Below, piece after piece: positions 35,008-43,427 of a stretch of DNA of 64,000 nt. This stretch comes from DATEDA01 sp963789885 (GTDB taxonomy: Bacteria > Pseudomonadota > Gammaproteobacteria > Burkholderiales > SG8-39). The stretch is taken from contig CAWBNB010000037.1 of the NCBI GenBank assembly GCA_963789885.1, forward strand, positions 1-64,000, given 5' to 3'. Made by a program: the position numbers and the translations under genes. The notes beneath the pieces were generated by a model that worked only from the letters and a program-made list of their open reading frames with translations, was not told the origin of the DNA and did not search any database. Within the stretch, counting starts at the first letter, position 1. Every line of letters starts with the position of its first letter.

Positions 35008-35556
35008 ATGCCGCAGGACGCGAACCACCTGGCCTGGCTCGACATGGAGATGACCGGCCTCGACCCCGACCGCGACCGGATCATCGAGATCGCGATCGTC
35101 GTGACCGACTCGCAGCTCGCAACGGTCGCGGAAGGACCGGTGCTCGCCGTCCACCAGCCCGACGCGGTGCTCGACGCAATGGACGACTGGAACAGGTCGA
35201 CCCATCGCAAATCGGGACTGGTCGAGCGGGTGCGGGCGTCCACGCTGTCCGAGGCGGCGGCGGAAGACCAGATGCTCGCGTTCCTTGCCGGCTACCTTCC
35301 GGCCAAGGCCTCGCCGATGTGCGGGAACTCGATCTGCCAGGACCGCCGCTTCCTCGCACGCTGGATGCCGCGGCTCGAGGCCCATTTCCACTACCGGAAC
35401 CTGGACGTCTCGACGCTCAAGGAGCTCGTGCGCCGCTGGCGGCCGGAGCTCGCGCGCGGCGTCGTCAAGCAGGGGAAGCACGAGGCGCTCGCCGACATCT
35501 ACGAGTCGGTCGAGGAGCTCAAGTACTACCGGGAGCATTTCCTCCGCCTCTCCTAG
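35008..35556 (+). CDS. orn: Oligoribonuclease
   Basis: 182 residues, the usual Orn length. DEDDh exonuclease motifs are present: WLDMEMTGLDPDRD at residues 10-23 (Asp and Glu of motif I), GNSICQDRRFLARWMP near 112 (motif II Asp), and KQGKHEALADI near 157 (His and Asp of motif III). The enzyme degrades 2-5-nucleotide RNAs, including pGpG from c-di-GMP turnover, and is usually essential. It diverges from the M48 protease gene; 93 bases separate the two starts. It converges with the FAD dehydrogenase gene. Confidence 0.96.
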   Translation: MPQDANHLAWLDMEMTGLDPDRDRIIEIAIVVTDSQLATVAEGPVLAVHQPDAVLDAMDDWNRSTHRKSGLVERVRASTLSEAAAEDQMLAFLAGYLPAKASPMCGNSICQDRRFLARWMPRLEAHFHYRNLDVSTLKELVRRWRPELARGVVKQGKHEALADIYESVEELKYYREHFLRLS

Positions 35557-35581
35557 CGGAGGACCGGAGCGCGGCCCGGCG

Positions 35582-36967
35582 CTACAGCGGCACGATCTTG
35601 CCCGGGTTGAGCAGGTTCTCCGGGTCGAAGGTCCGCTTGATGGCGGCCATCAGGTCGACGGCTTCGCCGTGCTCCTTCGCGAGCGACTTGATCTTCCCGG
35701 AACCGATGCCGTGCTCGCCGGTGCAGGTGCCCTCCATCGCGAGCGCGCGGTCGACGAGCCGGTCGTTGAACGCCTTCGCCTCCGCCAGGTCGGACTCGCT
35801 GTCCGGCTGCACGAGGATCATGCAGTGGAAGTTGCCGTCGCCGACATGGCCGAACATCGGGATCGGCATCGACGCGCGCTCGATGTCGGCGGCGGTCGCG
35901 AGCATGCACTCGGTGAGGCGCGAGATCGGGACGCAGACGTCGGTCGACACCGCGCGCGCGCCGTGGCGGAGCTGCAGCCCCGCGAAGTACGCCTGGTGGC
36001 GGGCGGACCACAGCCGGTTGCGGTCTTCGGTGCGGGTCGCCCACTCGAAGTCCTCGCCACCGTGGGCGCGCGCGATCTCCTGCACGAGCTCCGCCTGTTC
36101 CTTGACGCCCGCTGCCGTGCCGTGGAACTCGAGGAAGAGCGTCGGCTGCTCCTTGTAGCTCGTCTTGTTGTGGGCGTTGATCGCCTTCATCGTGAGGCCG
36201 CACAGCGCCTCGCTGCGCGCGATCGGGACGCCGGCCTGCAGGGTCTGGATCACGGTGCTGACGGCGCCGCCGATGTCCTTGAACGAGCAGACCGCCGCGG
36301 ACATCGCCTCGGGCACCGCGTACAGCCGGACGGTGACCTCGGTGATGACGCCGAGCGTCCCCTCCGAACCCACGAACAGGCGCGTGAGGTCGTAGCCGGC
36401 CGCGGACTTCCGCGAGCGGCGCGAGGTTCTGATGATCCGTCCGTCGGCGGTGACGACCGTGAGCGCGAGCACGTTCTCGCGCATCGTCCCGTACCGCACC
36501 GCGTTCGTGCCCGAGGCGCGCGTCGCGGCCATGCCGCCGATCGACGCGTCGGCGCCGGGATCGATCGGGAAGAAGAGCCCGGTGTGCCGGATCTCCTCGT
36601 TGAGCGCTTTCCGGGTCACGCCCGCCTGCACCGTCGCGTCGAGATCCTCGGCGTGCACGGCGAGCACCTTGTTCATCTGGCTCATGTCGATGCACACCCC
36701 GCCGCGGGTCGCGAGCACGTGGCCCTCTAGCGAGGTGCCGACGCCGTACGGGATGATCGGCGTTTGGTAGCGCCGGCAGAGGTTGACGACGTCGCGCACC
36801 TCCTCGGTCGAGTGCGGGAACACGACGGCGTCCGGCGGCGCGTAGGGAAGGTAAGACTCGTCCTTGCCGTGGTGGTCGCGCACCCCGCGCGAGGTGGTCA
36901 CGCGGTCGCCCAGGAGGATCTTCAGGTCGGCGGCGAGCGCGGCATCGAGCTCTCTCAGCTTGTTCAT
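35582..36967 (-). CDS. FAD-linked D-lactate dehydrogenase / glycolate oxidase subunit type
   Basis: 461 residues. The PCMH-type FAD-binding domain has PYGVGTSLEGHVLATRGG near residue 74 and DPGADASIGGMAATRASGTN near 138; the C-terminal domain ends with GHVGDGNFHC near 347, GEHGIGSGK near 419 and NPGKIVPL at the terminus, all diagnostic of the GlcD/LDHD group. It oxidises a 2-hydroxy acid such as D-lactate or glycolate and passes electrons to cytochrome or quinone. No GlcE/GlcF partners are adjacent, which favours a single-subunit D-lactate dehydrogenase. It follows the DUF6494 gene by 10 bases. Confidence 0.9.
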   Translation of the reverse strand: MNKLRELDAALAADLKILLGDRVTTSRGVRDHHGKDESYLPYAPPDAVVFPHSTEEVRDVVNLCRRYQTPIIPYGVGTSLEGHVLATRGGVCIDMSQMNKVLAVHAEDLDATVQAGVTRKALNEEIRHTGLFFPIDPGADASIGGMAATRASGTNAVRYGTMRENVLALTVVTADGRIIRTSRRSRKSAAGYDLTRLFVGSEGTLGVITEVTVRLYAVPEAMSAAVCSFKDIGGAVSTVIQTLQAGVPIARSEALCGLTMKAINAHNKTSYKEQPTLFLEFHGTAAGVKEQAELVQEIARAHGGEDFEWATRTEDRNRLWSARHQAYFAGLQLRHGARAVSTDVCVPISRLTECMLATAADIERASMPIPMFGHVGDGNFHCMILVQPDSESDLAEAKAFNDRLVDRALAMEGTCTGEHGIGSGKIKSLAKEHGEAVDLMAAIKRTFDPENLLNPGKIVPL

Positions 36968-36977
36968 GTGCGGGGTC

Positions 36978-37184
36978 CTATTCCAGCTCGATCCTGCCGT
37001 CGAACTTCACCGACAGCTTGAGCCCGGGCACCTCGAGCGTCATCTGCGCCGGGAAGGTCTCCGTGCCCTTGATCGCGCCGGACTGGCGCGCCTTCGCCAC
37101 CGCCTGCTCGATCTCGCGCTGCGAGCTTACGCCCACCAGCTTGAGGAATTTGCGGATCGAGAGGTTGAAGGTGTCTTCGTTCAT
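36978..37184 (-). CDS. Small DUF6494-type protein
   Basis: 68 residues, MNEDTFNLSIRKFLKLVGVS then SQREIEQAVAKARQSGAIKG and a short beta-rich tail ending GRIELE. It looks like the DUF6494 family, small acidic cytosolic proteins of unknown role in proteobacteria. It begins an apparent two-gene unit with the FAD dehydrogenase 10 bases downstream. Confidence 0.8.
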   Translation of the reverse strand: MNEDTFNLSIRKFLKLVGVSSQREIEQAVAKARQSGAIKGTETFPAQMTLEVPGLKLSVKFDGRIELE

Positions 37185-37271
37185 CGGCGTCTCCGTTTAC
37201 CGCCGCAGGGTAGTGCGCGGGTAGGGCCAAGTCAATCGGCGCGGCCGTGCGGTGCGCCAGCGGGATGCGCG

Positions 37272-38915
37272 TCATCGCGCGGCTGTGCGCCGGTAGAGGC
37301 GGTAGCGCTCGCGGTCGCGCGGCCGGCCGCCCTCCCAGATCCGCACCCATCCCGGCTCGGGCTCGAAGACCGGTCCGCGCGTGCTCGACTGGACGAGGAG
37401 ATACGGACAGTTCGTGCGGCCATGCACCTCGGCGCGCTGCGTCACGAGGCCGGCGTGGTAGTGAAACACCGCGCGCTGCGTCTGGCCGAGGTCGCGGCTC
37501 TCGACGCAGCGCGCCGTTGCCGGCAGCATCCGCTTCAGGCTTTCCGCCACCGAGCGATACGACTTCGCGTAGTCGATCCAGCCGAGCCAGAGGGTCGTCG
37601 CGAGCCCCCACGTCAGCGTCATCCCGGCTGCCCAGTGCGTGACGCTGCGCAGCGTCGAGCGCTCGGCGCGCAGGATCAGGATGAACCATGCGGCCGTGAT
37701 GAGGGCGGCGAAGACGAGCGCCAGCCATTCGATCCGGAGCACGAAACCCGGCTCGAGGCGCGAGGCGGTGCGCGCGAGCCGCTCGGGCACGCCGGTGAGC
37801 GTCACGGACCACATCAGCCAGAGGTACCCGGCGCCGAGCGAGAAGGTCATCATCGCGAACCAGGCGAGCGCGTTGGCCGCGCCGCGACGGAGCGCGATCA
37901 CCGCGACGCCGGCCGGGATCGAGAGCGGCACCAGGAGCGCGAGCATGTCGACGTCGCGGGCGTCGCTCAGGAGCAGCAGCAGCACCAGCGATACGATGGT
38001 CGCCGCGAAGGGTACGGCGAAGCCGGGGTCGCGCAGGTTGCGGCGGTACTCCCAGGTCGCCCACAGCGTCATCGGCCACACCGGGAAGAGCGACCACGCA
38101 AACGTCTTCGCGATGTCGGCCAGCTCGGTGAGCGCCGGCGGGTGGCTGATGTTGTCGACCTGCCACGCGATCCAGCCGGCGAAGTAGTCGGGCGCCTTGA
38201 TCGCGAGCAGCCATGGCCACGCCAGCACGAAGGGCGCCAGGACGATCAGCCCGAGACCGACGGCGAGCGCGAAGCTCCGCTGCCGGAACGGCGCGGAGAT
38301 CGGGAGCACGAGCAGCACCGCCGCGAGGGGCTGCGCGAGCGCGGCGAGCCCCTTGGCGAGGAACGCCACGCCGGCGCCGACGCCGAAGGCGACGGCACCC
38401 TTGTACGGCTTGCGGTGGGAGATCGCGACGCCGTAGTACGCCGCCGCGAGCCCGGCGACCATCGCCGTTTCGGCGGTCGCTTCGTGGGCGTGCCACATGA
38501 ACCCGGCCGCGCCCATGAACGCGAGCATCGAGAGATCGCCTTCGCGCTTGCCGTAGAGCTCGCGCGCGGCGAGGCGGACGAACCACAGCGCAGTGAACAC
38601 GAAGAGCGCGCTCGCGAAACGGGCTGCGTCGTGCGGGGGCAGCACGCCGCCGAGCAGCTTGACGAAGAGCGCCGCGACCCAGTAGTAGAGCGGTCCGTCT
38701 TCGTAGAACGGCTCGCCCGCGAGCATCGGGCGCAGCCAGTCGCCGCCCGTGAGCATCTGGTGGACGATGCCGATGCCGAGCGCGTCCTCGGTCTTCCACG
38801 GGTCGTGCCCGACCAGCCCGGGGAGCAGGAAGGCGGCGGCGAGCGCCGCGAGCGGCCAGGACGTGAGCGGCAGCGGGATCCGCTGCTGGTACCACCGGGT
38901 CGGATGCGCCGGCAC
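37272..38915 (-). CDS. ArnT-like GT39 family glycosyltransferase
   Basis: 547 residues with a dozen hydrophobic segments. The first periplasmic loop carries DPWKTEDALGIGIVHQMLTG and GEPFYEDGPLYYW, matching the acidic catalytic/metal region of ArnT and PMT-family enzymes, which move a sugar from a polyprenyl-phosphate donor to lipid A or another envelope target on the periplasmic side. The C-terminal ~110 residues are soluble. The start is GTG at 38915 with a poor ribosome-binding site. No arn operon genes are adjacent, so the sugar and acceptor are unknown. Confidence 0.87.
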   Translation of the reverse strand: MPAHPTRWYQQRIPLPLTSWPLAALAAAFLLPGLVGHDPWKTEDALGIGIVHQMLTGGDWLRPMLAGEPFYEDGPLYYWVAALFVKLLGGVLPPHDAARFASALFVFTALWFVRLAARELYGKREGDLSMLAFMGAAGFMWHAHEATAETAMVAGLAAAYYGVAISHRKPYKGAVAFGVGAGVAFLAKGLAALAQPLAAVLLVLPISAPFRQRSFALAVGLGLIVLAPFVLAWPWLLAIKAPDYFAGWIAWQVDNISHPPALTELADIAKTFAWSLFPVWPMTLWATWEYRRNLRDPGFAVPFAATIVSLVLLLLLSDARDVDMLALLVPLSIPAGVAVIALRRGAANALAWFAMMTFSLGAGYLWLMWSVTLTGVPERLARTASRLEPGFVLRIEWLALVFAALITAAWFILILRAERSTLRSVTHWAAGMTLTWGLATTLWLGWIDYAKSYRSVAESLKRMLPATARCVESRDLGQTQRAVFHYHAGLVTQRAEVHGRTNCPYLLVQSSTRGPVFEPEPGWVRIWEGGRPRDRERYRLYRRTAAR

Positions 38916-39076
38916 CGGTGAGCCTATTGGATGGTCTTCAACGACTCGGCGCGCTCGAGGAACTCCGACCCCGGTAGAGCCGTGGGAACGAGCGCGAGTG
39001 CGAGACGACGCGACATGCGCGCGATTTTACCGCCGGCCACATCGCGGCCCACGCGGGCCGGCCACGGCGGGGGCAC

Positions 39077-39102
39077 AAAAAAAGGCAGCCGAAGCTGCCT
39101 TT
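39077..39102 (-). terminator. Intrinsic terminator of rpmE
   Basis: AAAGGCAGC (39081-39089) and GCTGCCTTT (39094-39102) form a nine-pair stem with a TTCG tetraloop on the minus strand, followed by a run of seven T. It sits about 20 bases after the natural rpmE stop at 39123-39125. Confidence 0.93.
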
Positions 39103-39122
39103 CTCCTCCCGGGTGCGGGGCC

Positions 39123-39360
39123 TCAGGTCGAGGCCGGGGGCTTCGCCGCCGGCCTTCGCGCCGCGGGTGTACTTCTGCTTGAACCGTTCGACCCGGCCGG
39201 CGGTGTCGACGATCTTCTGGCGGCCGGTGTAGAACGGGTGGCAGGCCGAGCACACCTCGACGTGCAGCTCCTTGCCGAGCGTCGAGCGGGTCTTGAACGT
39301 GTTCCCGCACGAGCAGATGACGTTGATTTCCTTGTAGTCCGGATGGATACCGGTTTTCAT
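39123..39360 (-). CDS. rpmE: Ribosomal protein bL31, one apparent frameshift at its 3' end
   Basis: bL31 of the zinc-binding (Cys-containing) type: MKTGIHPDYKEINVICSCGN with a second pair VEVCSACHPFYTG. As written the frame runs past a perfect terminator to give 140 residues, twice normal. A run of five G on the plus strand (39136-39140) is the likely cause: with four, the protein ends at TGA 39123-39125 with tail GGEAPAST, about 78 residues, a normal bL31 length, just before the terminator. The span is one base over a multiple of three. It is part of the conserved trxA-rho-rpmE block. Confidence 0.9.
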
Positions 39361-39489
39361 GGCGAGCGTCCTTTCTGTCTGGCTCGGTCTCGCGGTCCAC
39401 GCGCGTGATTGCGCGTCGAGAGCGCGTTGCGAGCCGGTTCGGAGAGGGCGGGATTATCCCGGAAAACGGTCCGCCGGGCAATGCGCCCG

Positions 39490-40749
<1,260 letters not shown>

Positions 40750-41017
40750 CGCGTTCGCAGTCTTCTGGGTGATTTGAGCCCGGTGAGGGGGCTTGGGAGG
40801 GGATGGCGGCGCGGCAGGCGCGGGCGCCGCATCTGCGGGCCCCGCTGCTGCTTCGGATGCTAGCGCGGGCCCGGTCTCGTGGCCAGCGGCGGGGCCGGGT
40901 GCCGCGGACTCGACCTCGGCGGTGTCGGCTTTCTTGTTCAACGGGCGGGGGGCTTCTCGCGGGTGGGGGTGCCCGGTGGTGCGCGACGGGCGGCGCGGGA
41001 ACGGCGGGGGGAGGGGG

Positions 41018-41344
41018 TCAGATGTTGCTGTCGAGGAACGCGGTCAGCTGCGACTTCGAGAGCGCGCCGACCTTCATCGCCTCCATGTTGCCGTTCTTGA
41101 AGAGCATCAGCGTGGGGATGCCCCGGATGTTGTACTTCTTCGGCACTTCGACGTTGTCGTCGACGTTCAGCTTGGCGATCTTGAGCTTGCCGTCGTACTC
41201 CTTGGCGACCTCGTCCAGGATCGGGGCGATCGCCTTGCACGGTCCGCACCATTCGGCCCAGTAATCGACGAGCACCGGGACGCCCGACTTCAGCACCTCC
41301 GGCTCGAAACTGTCGTCGGTCACGTGCACGATGTGCTCGCTCAT
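41018..41344 (-). CDS. trxA: Thioredoxin
   Basis: 108 residues with the active site WAEWCGPCKAIAP at about residues 28-40 and the cis-proline region GIPTLMLFKNG near 74. Length and sequence match canonical TrxA, the cytosolic disulfide reductase for ribonucleotide reductase, PAPS reductase and others. GAGAGGA precedes the ATG at 41344. The rho gene lies downstream on the same strand, the usual betaproteobacterial order. Confidence 0.97.
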   Translation of the reverse strand: MSEHIVHVTDDSFEPEVLKSGVPVLVDYWAEWCGPCKAIAPILDEVAKEYDGKLKIAKLNVDDNVEVPKKYNIRGIPTLMLFKNGNMEAMKVGALSKSQLTAFLDSNI

Positions 41345-41599
41345 TCGGGTCCTCTCGGGGCGGTGCAGGGGTGGTGGCGCTGAAGGCTGGCGGCGCGCGA
41401 ACTCGCGCAGGCCGTCGTACTGCCATCTCTTTAGCGCATATCGTAGCAAAAAAGGCTGCTTCAAGGGGCATCTCCCGCGCCGGGGCGGGATGGAGGTCCC
41501 CCGGGGCCCGGCAAGCACGCTCCGGGGCGGTGAGGCCCCGGGCCAGTGCGCCGGGAGGCGCGTGCTACCATGGCCGCGACCCCTCGCCGTGGGGACGCC

Positions 41600-41923
41600 A
41601 TGACCTACGTCGTCACCGAAACCTGCATCAAGTGCAAGTACACGGACTGCGTGGACGTGTGCCCGGTCGACTGCTTCCGGGAGGGCCCGAACATGCTGGT
41701 CATCGACCCCGACGAGTGCATCGACTGCACGCTCTGCGTCGCCGAGTGCCCGGTCGAGGCGATCTATGCCGAGGACGACGTCCCCCCCGACCAGCGTGCG
41801 TTCATCGCCCTCAACGCCGAGCTCGCCAAGGCGTGGAGACCGATCGTCGAGCGCAAACCCGCCCCGTCCGACGCCGACGAATGGGCGAAAATCAAGGAGA
41901 AGGCGAAGCTGCTGGAGCGCTGA
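41600..41923 (+). CDS. fdxA: 7Fe ferredoxin FdxA
   Basis: 107 residues from the ATG at 41600. The first cluster motif is CIKCKYTDCVDVCPVDCF and the second CIDCTLCVAECPVEAIY, giving one [3Fe-4S] and one [4Fe-4S] cluster, with the C-terminal extension (EWAKIKEKAKLLER) typical of FdxA. It is a small cytosolic electron carrier; partners are not evident. It is divergent from trxA. Confidence 0.95.
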   Translation: MTYVVTETCIKCKYTDCVDVCPVDCFREGPNMLVIDPDECIDCTLCVAECPVEAIYAEDDVPPDQRAFIALNAELAKAWRPIVERKPAPSDADEWAKIKEKAKLLER

Positions 41924-42009
41924 GCCGGCGTCAGCCGAACGGCCGGGTTCCCACGCCCGCGGCGCTGGTCTAACATGCCTACACGGTCGACCGGGAAGGA
42001 GGGCAGGCC

Positions 42010-42444
42010 ATGCTCACCAAGGAAATCCTCCGGATCAAGGGGACGGTGCTGTACACGATCGCGCCCGAGGGCCGATTGTGGGACGCGGTGGGCTCGATGG
42101 TGGAGAACGACATCGGGTCGCTCGTCGTCATGCACCACGGCCGCCTCGTCGGCATGCTCACCTTCCGCGAGGTGCTCGCTGCGCTGCACCGCTTCCACGA
42201 GGACTTCGCCAAGCTCAAGGTCGAGGACGTCATGGTCAAGGAGCCGAAGTCGGTCGGCCCCGACACCGACGTCGACGAGCTGCGCCGGGCGATGCTCGAG
42301 AGCCACGCCCGCTACATGCCGGTGATGGACGGCGCGACGCTTACCGGCGTGCTGTCTTTCCACGACGTCGCCAAGGCGGTGCTCGAAGAGCAGACGTTCG
42401 AGAACCGCATGCTGAAGGGTTACATCAAGAACACGCTCGAGTGA
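42010..42444 (+). CDS. Two-CBS-domain protein
   Basis: 144 residues consisting almost entirely of a tandem CBS pair: IGSLVVMHHGRLVGMLTFRE in the first and ARYMPVMDGATLTGVLSFHD in the second. Stand-alone CBS pairs bind adenine nucleotides and usually regulate a partner; none is obvious here. Its stop overlaps the start of the thioesterase gene (GTGA at 42441-42444). A 24-base repeat starts two bases after this stop. Confidence 0.9.
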   Translation: MLTKEILRIKGTVLYTIAPEGRLWDAVGSMVENDIGSLVVMHHGRLVGMLTFREVLAALHRFHEDFAKLKVEDVMVKEPKSVGPDTDVDELRRAMLESHARYMPVMDGATLTGVLSFHDVAKAVLEEQTFENRMLKGYIKNTLE

Positions 42445-42905
42445 GCCCGCCGGGCCGCCCCAAGGGCGAACCGCTGCGCGAGGGCAGTCCGCTGAGCCCG
42501 GCCGCGGCGCAGGCGATCCTCGCCGAGCACTTCGCGCCCTGGGTGCAGGCGCTCGGGCTCACCGTCGAGGCGGTCGCGGCCGACGCCGCCACGCTCCGAC
42601 TGCCGTTCGGCCCGCAGCTCGTGCGGGTGGGCGGGACGGTCTGCGGGCAGGCGCTGATGACCGCCGCCGACACCGCGATGGTCATCGCCGTTTCCGCCGC
42701 GCTCGGCGGTTTCCGCCCGATGGCCACCGTCGGGCAGACGATCTCCTTCCTCCGGCCGGTTGCCGACGACGACGTGCTCGTCGAGGCGCGCGTGCTGCGG
42801 CTCGGCCGCACGCTCGCGTTCGGCGAGATCTCCCTCCGGGCAGCGGGGTCGGGCGCGCTCGCCGCCCACGCCACCACCACCTACGCGCTCCCGTCGGAGC
42901 GCTGA
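42441..42905 (+). CDS. PaaI-type hotdog-fold thioesterase
   Basis: About 154 residues if translation starts at the GTG overlapping the CBS stop. The hotdog domain is clear: ALMTAADTAMVIAVSAALGG (the helix with the catalytic Asp) and MATVGQTISFLRPVADDDVL. PaaI-family enzymes hydrolyse small acyl-CoA or aryl-CoA esters. The first ~17 residues (SPPGRPKGEPLREGSP) come from a dispersed repeat that recurs at 43375, so the real start could be slightly downstream; the enzyme domain itself is secure. Confidence 0.85.
   Translation: MSPPGRPKGEPLREGSPLSPAAAQAILAEHFAPWVQALGLTVEAVAADAATLRLPFGPQLVRVGGTVCGQALMTAADTAMVIAVSAALGGFRPMATVGQTISFLRPVADDDVLVEARVLRLGRTLAFGEISLRAAGSGALAAHATTTYALPSER
42447..42470 (+). 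repeat. 24-base repeat, copy 1
   Basis: Identical to 43375-43398. It begins three bases after the CBS stop and encodes PPGRPKGE in the thioesterase frame. The two copies lie 928 bases apart, each immediately behind a stop codon. The DNA after copy 1 is only loosely similar to that after copy 2. Confidence 0.85.
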
Positions 42906-42999
42906 CACCTTTGCGGTTCCTGGCGGGCGCACGTCGCGCCCGGCTCCAGCTCGCCTGCCGTCGGCGGCAATAGTTCACGCATCGGGGCCGGCACTGGGC

Positions 43000-43040
43000 T
43001 TGACAGTCGCGGCGATATGATTAAAAGTTTAGACGCGTTT
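43000..43040 (+). promoter_or_regulatory. Promoter-like region before the ArsR gene
   Basis: TTGACA (43000-43005) is followed by an AT-rich tract (TTAAAAGTTTAGAC, 43021-43034) in otherwise GC-rich DNA. No perfect -10 sits at 17 bases, so the exact element is uncertain. The tract is a good place for ArsR autoregulation. Confidence 0.4.
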
Positions 43041-43060
43041 ACCGATCTCCGGAGTGTGCG

Positions 43061-43372
43061 ATGCACAAGAACTACATGCGGGCGATGCCGCGGGAGTGGC
43101 GCGGCATGGCGCGCGTCTTCGTCGCGCTCGGCGACGAGCACCGGCAGCGGATCCTGCTCACGTTCGACCGGGGCGAGGAGCTGAACGTCGGCGCGATCGC
43201 CGCCGTGTCCACGCTCTCGCGGCCCGCGGTCTCGCACCATCTCAAGATCCTGCACCAGGCCGGGGTGCTCAAGCGCGAGAAGCGGGGCAAGGAGACCTGG
43301 TTTCAGGTCGATCGCGCCGCGCTCGTCGCTGCGCTCGAGACGGTGCTCGCGTACGTCAAGGAGCACGCATGA
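43061..43372 (+). CDS. ArsR-family transcriptional regulator
   Basis: 103 residues. The winged helix-turn-helix is NVGAIAAVSTLSRPAVSHHL followed by HQAGVLKREKRGKETWF, matching ArsR/SmtB repressors. There is no CxC metal motif in the recognition region, so it may sense something other than a thiophilic metal. Upstream, TTGACA at 43000-43005 and an AT-rich stretch 43015-43040 look like a promoter/operator. The next gene, an LplT-PlsC fusion, starts 55 bases downstream and is a plausible target. Confidence 0.9.
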   Translation: MHKNYMRAMPREWRGMARVFVALGDEHRQRILLTFDRGEELNVGAIAAVSTLSRPAVSHHLKILHQAGVLKREKRGKETWFQVDRAALVAALETVLAYVKEHA

Positions 43373-43374
43373 GA

Positions 43375-43418
43375 CCGCCGGGCCGCCCCAAGGGCGAATC
43401 GCTAGCGCAAAGCGCTAG
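43375..43418 (+). repeat. 24-base repeat, copy 2, with adjoining hairpin
   Basis: 43375-43398 is identical to 42447-42470 and again begins three bases after a stop codon (TGA 43370-43372). Directly after it CTAGCGC/GCGCTAG with loop AAA (43402-43418) forms a seven-pair hairpin ten bases before the ATG of the next gene, covering its ribosome-binding region. Repeat plus hairpin could modulate translation of that gene. Confidence 0.8.
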
Positions 43419-43427
43419 GGTGGTGCG

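Noticed and set aside
38924..39016. A 30-codon minus-strand peptide beginning MSRRLALALVPTALPG, before the GT39 gene
   Set aside because: It has a signal-like start but no clear ribosome-binding site, lies downstream of the rpmE terminator and has no recognisable match.
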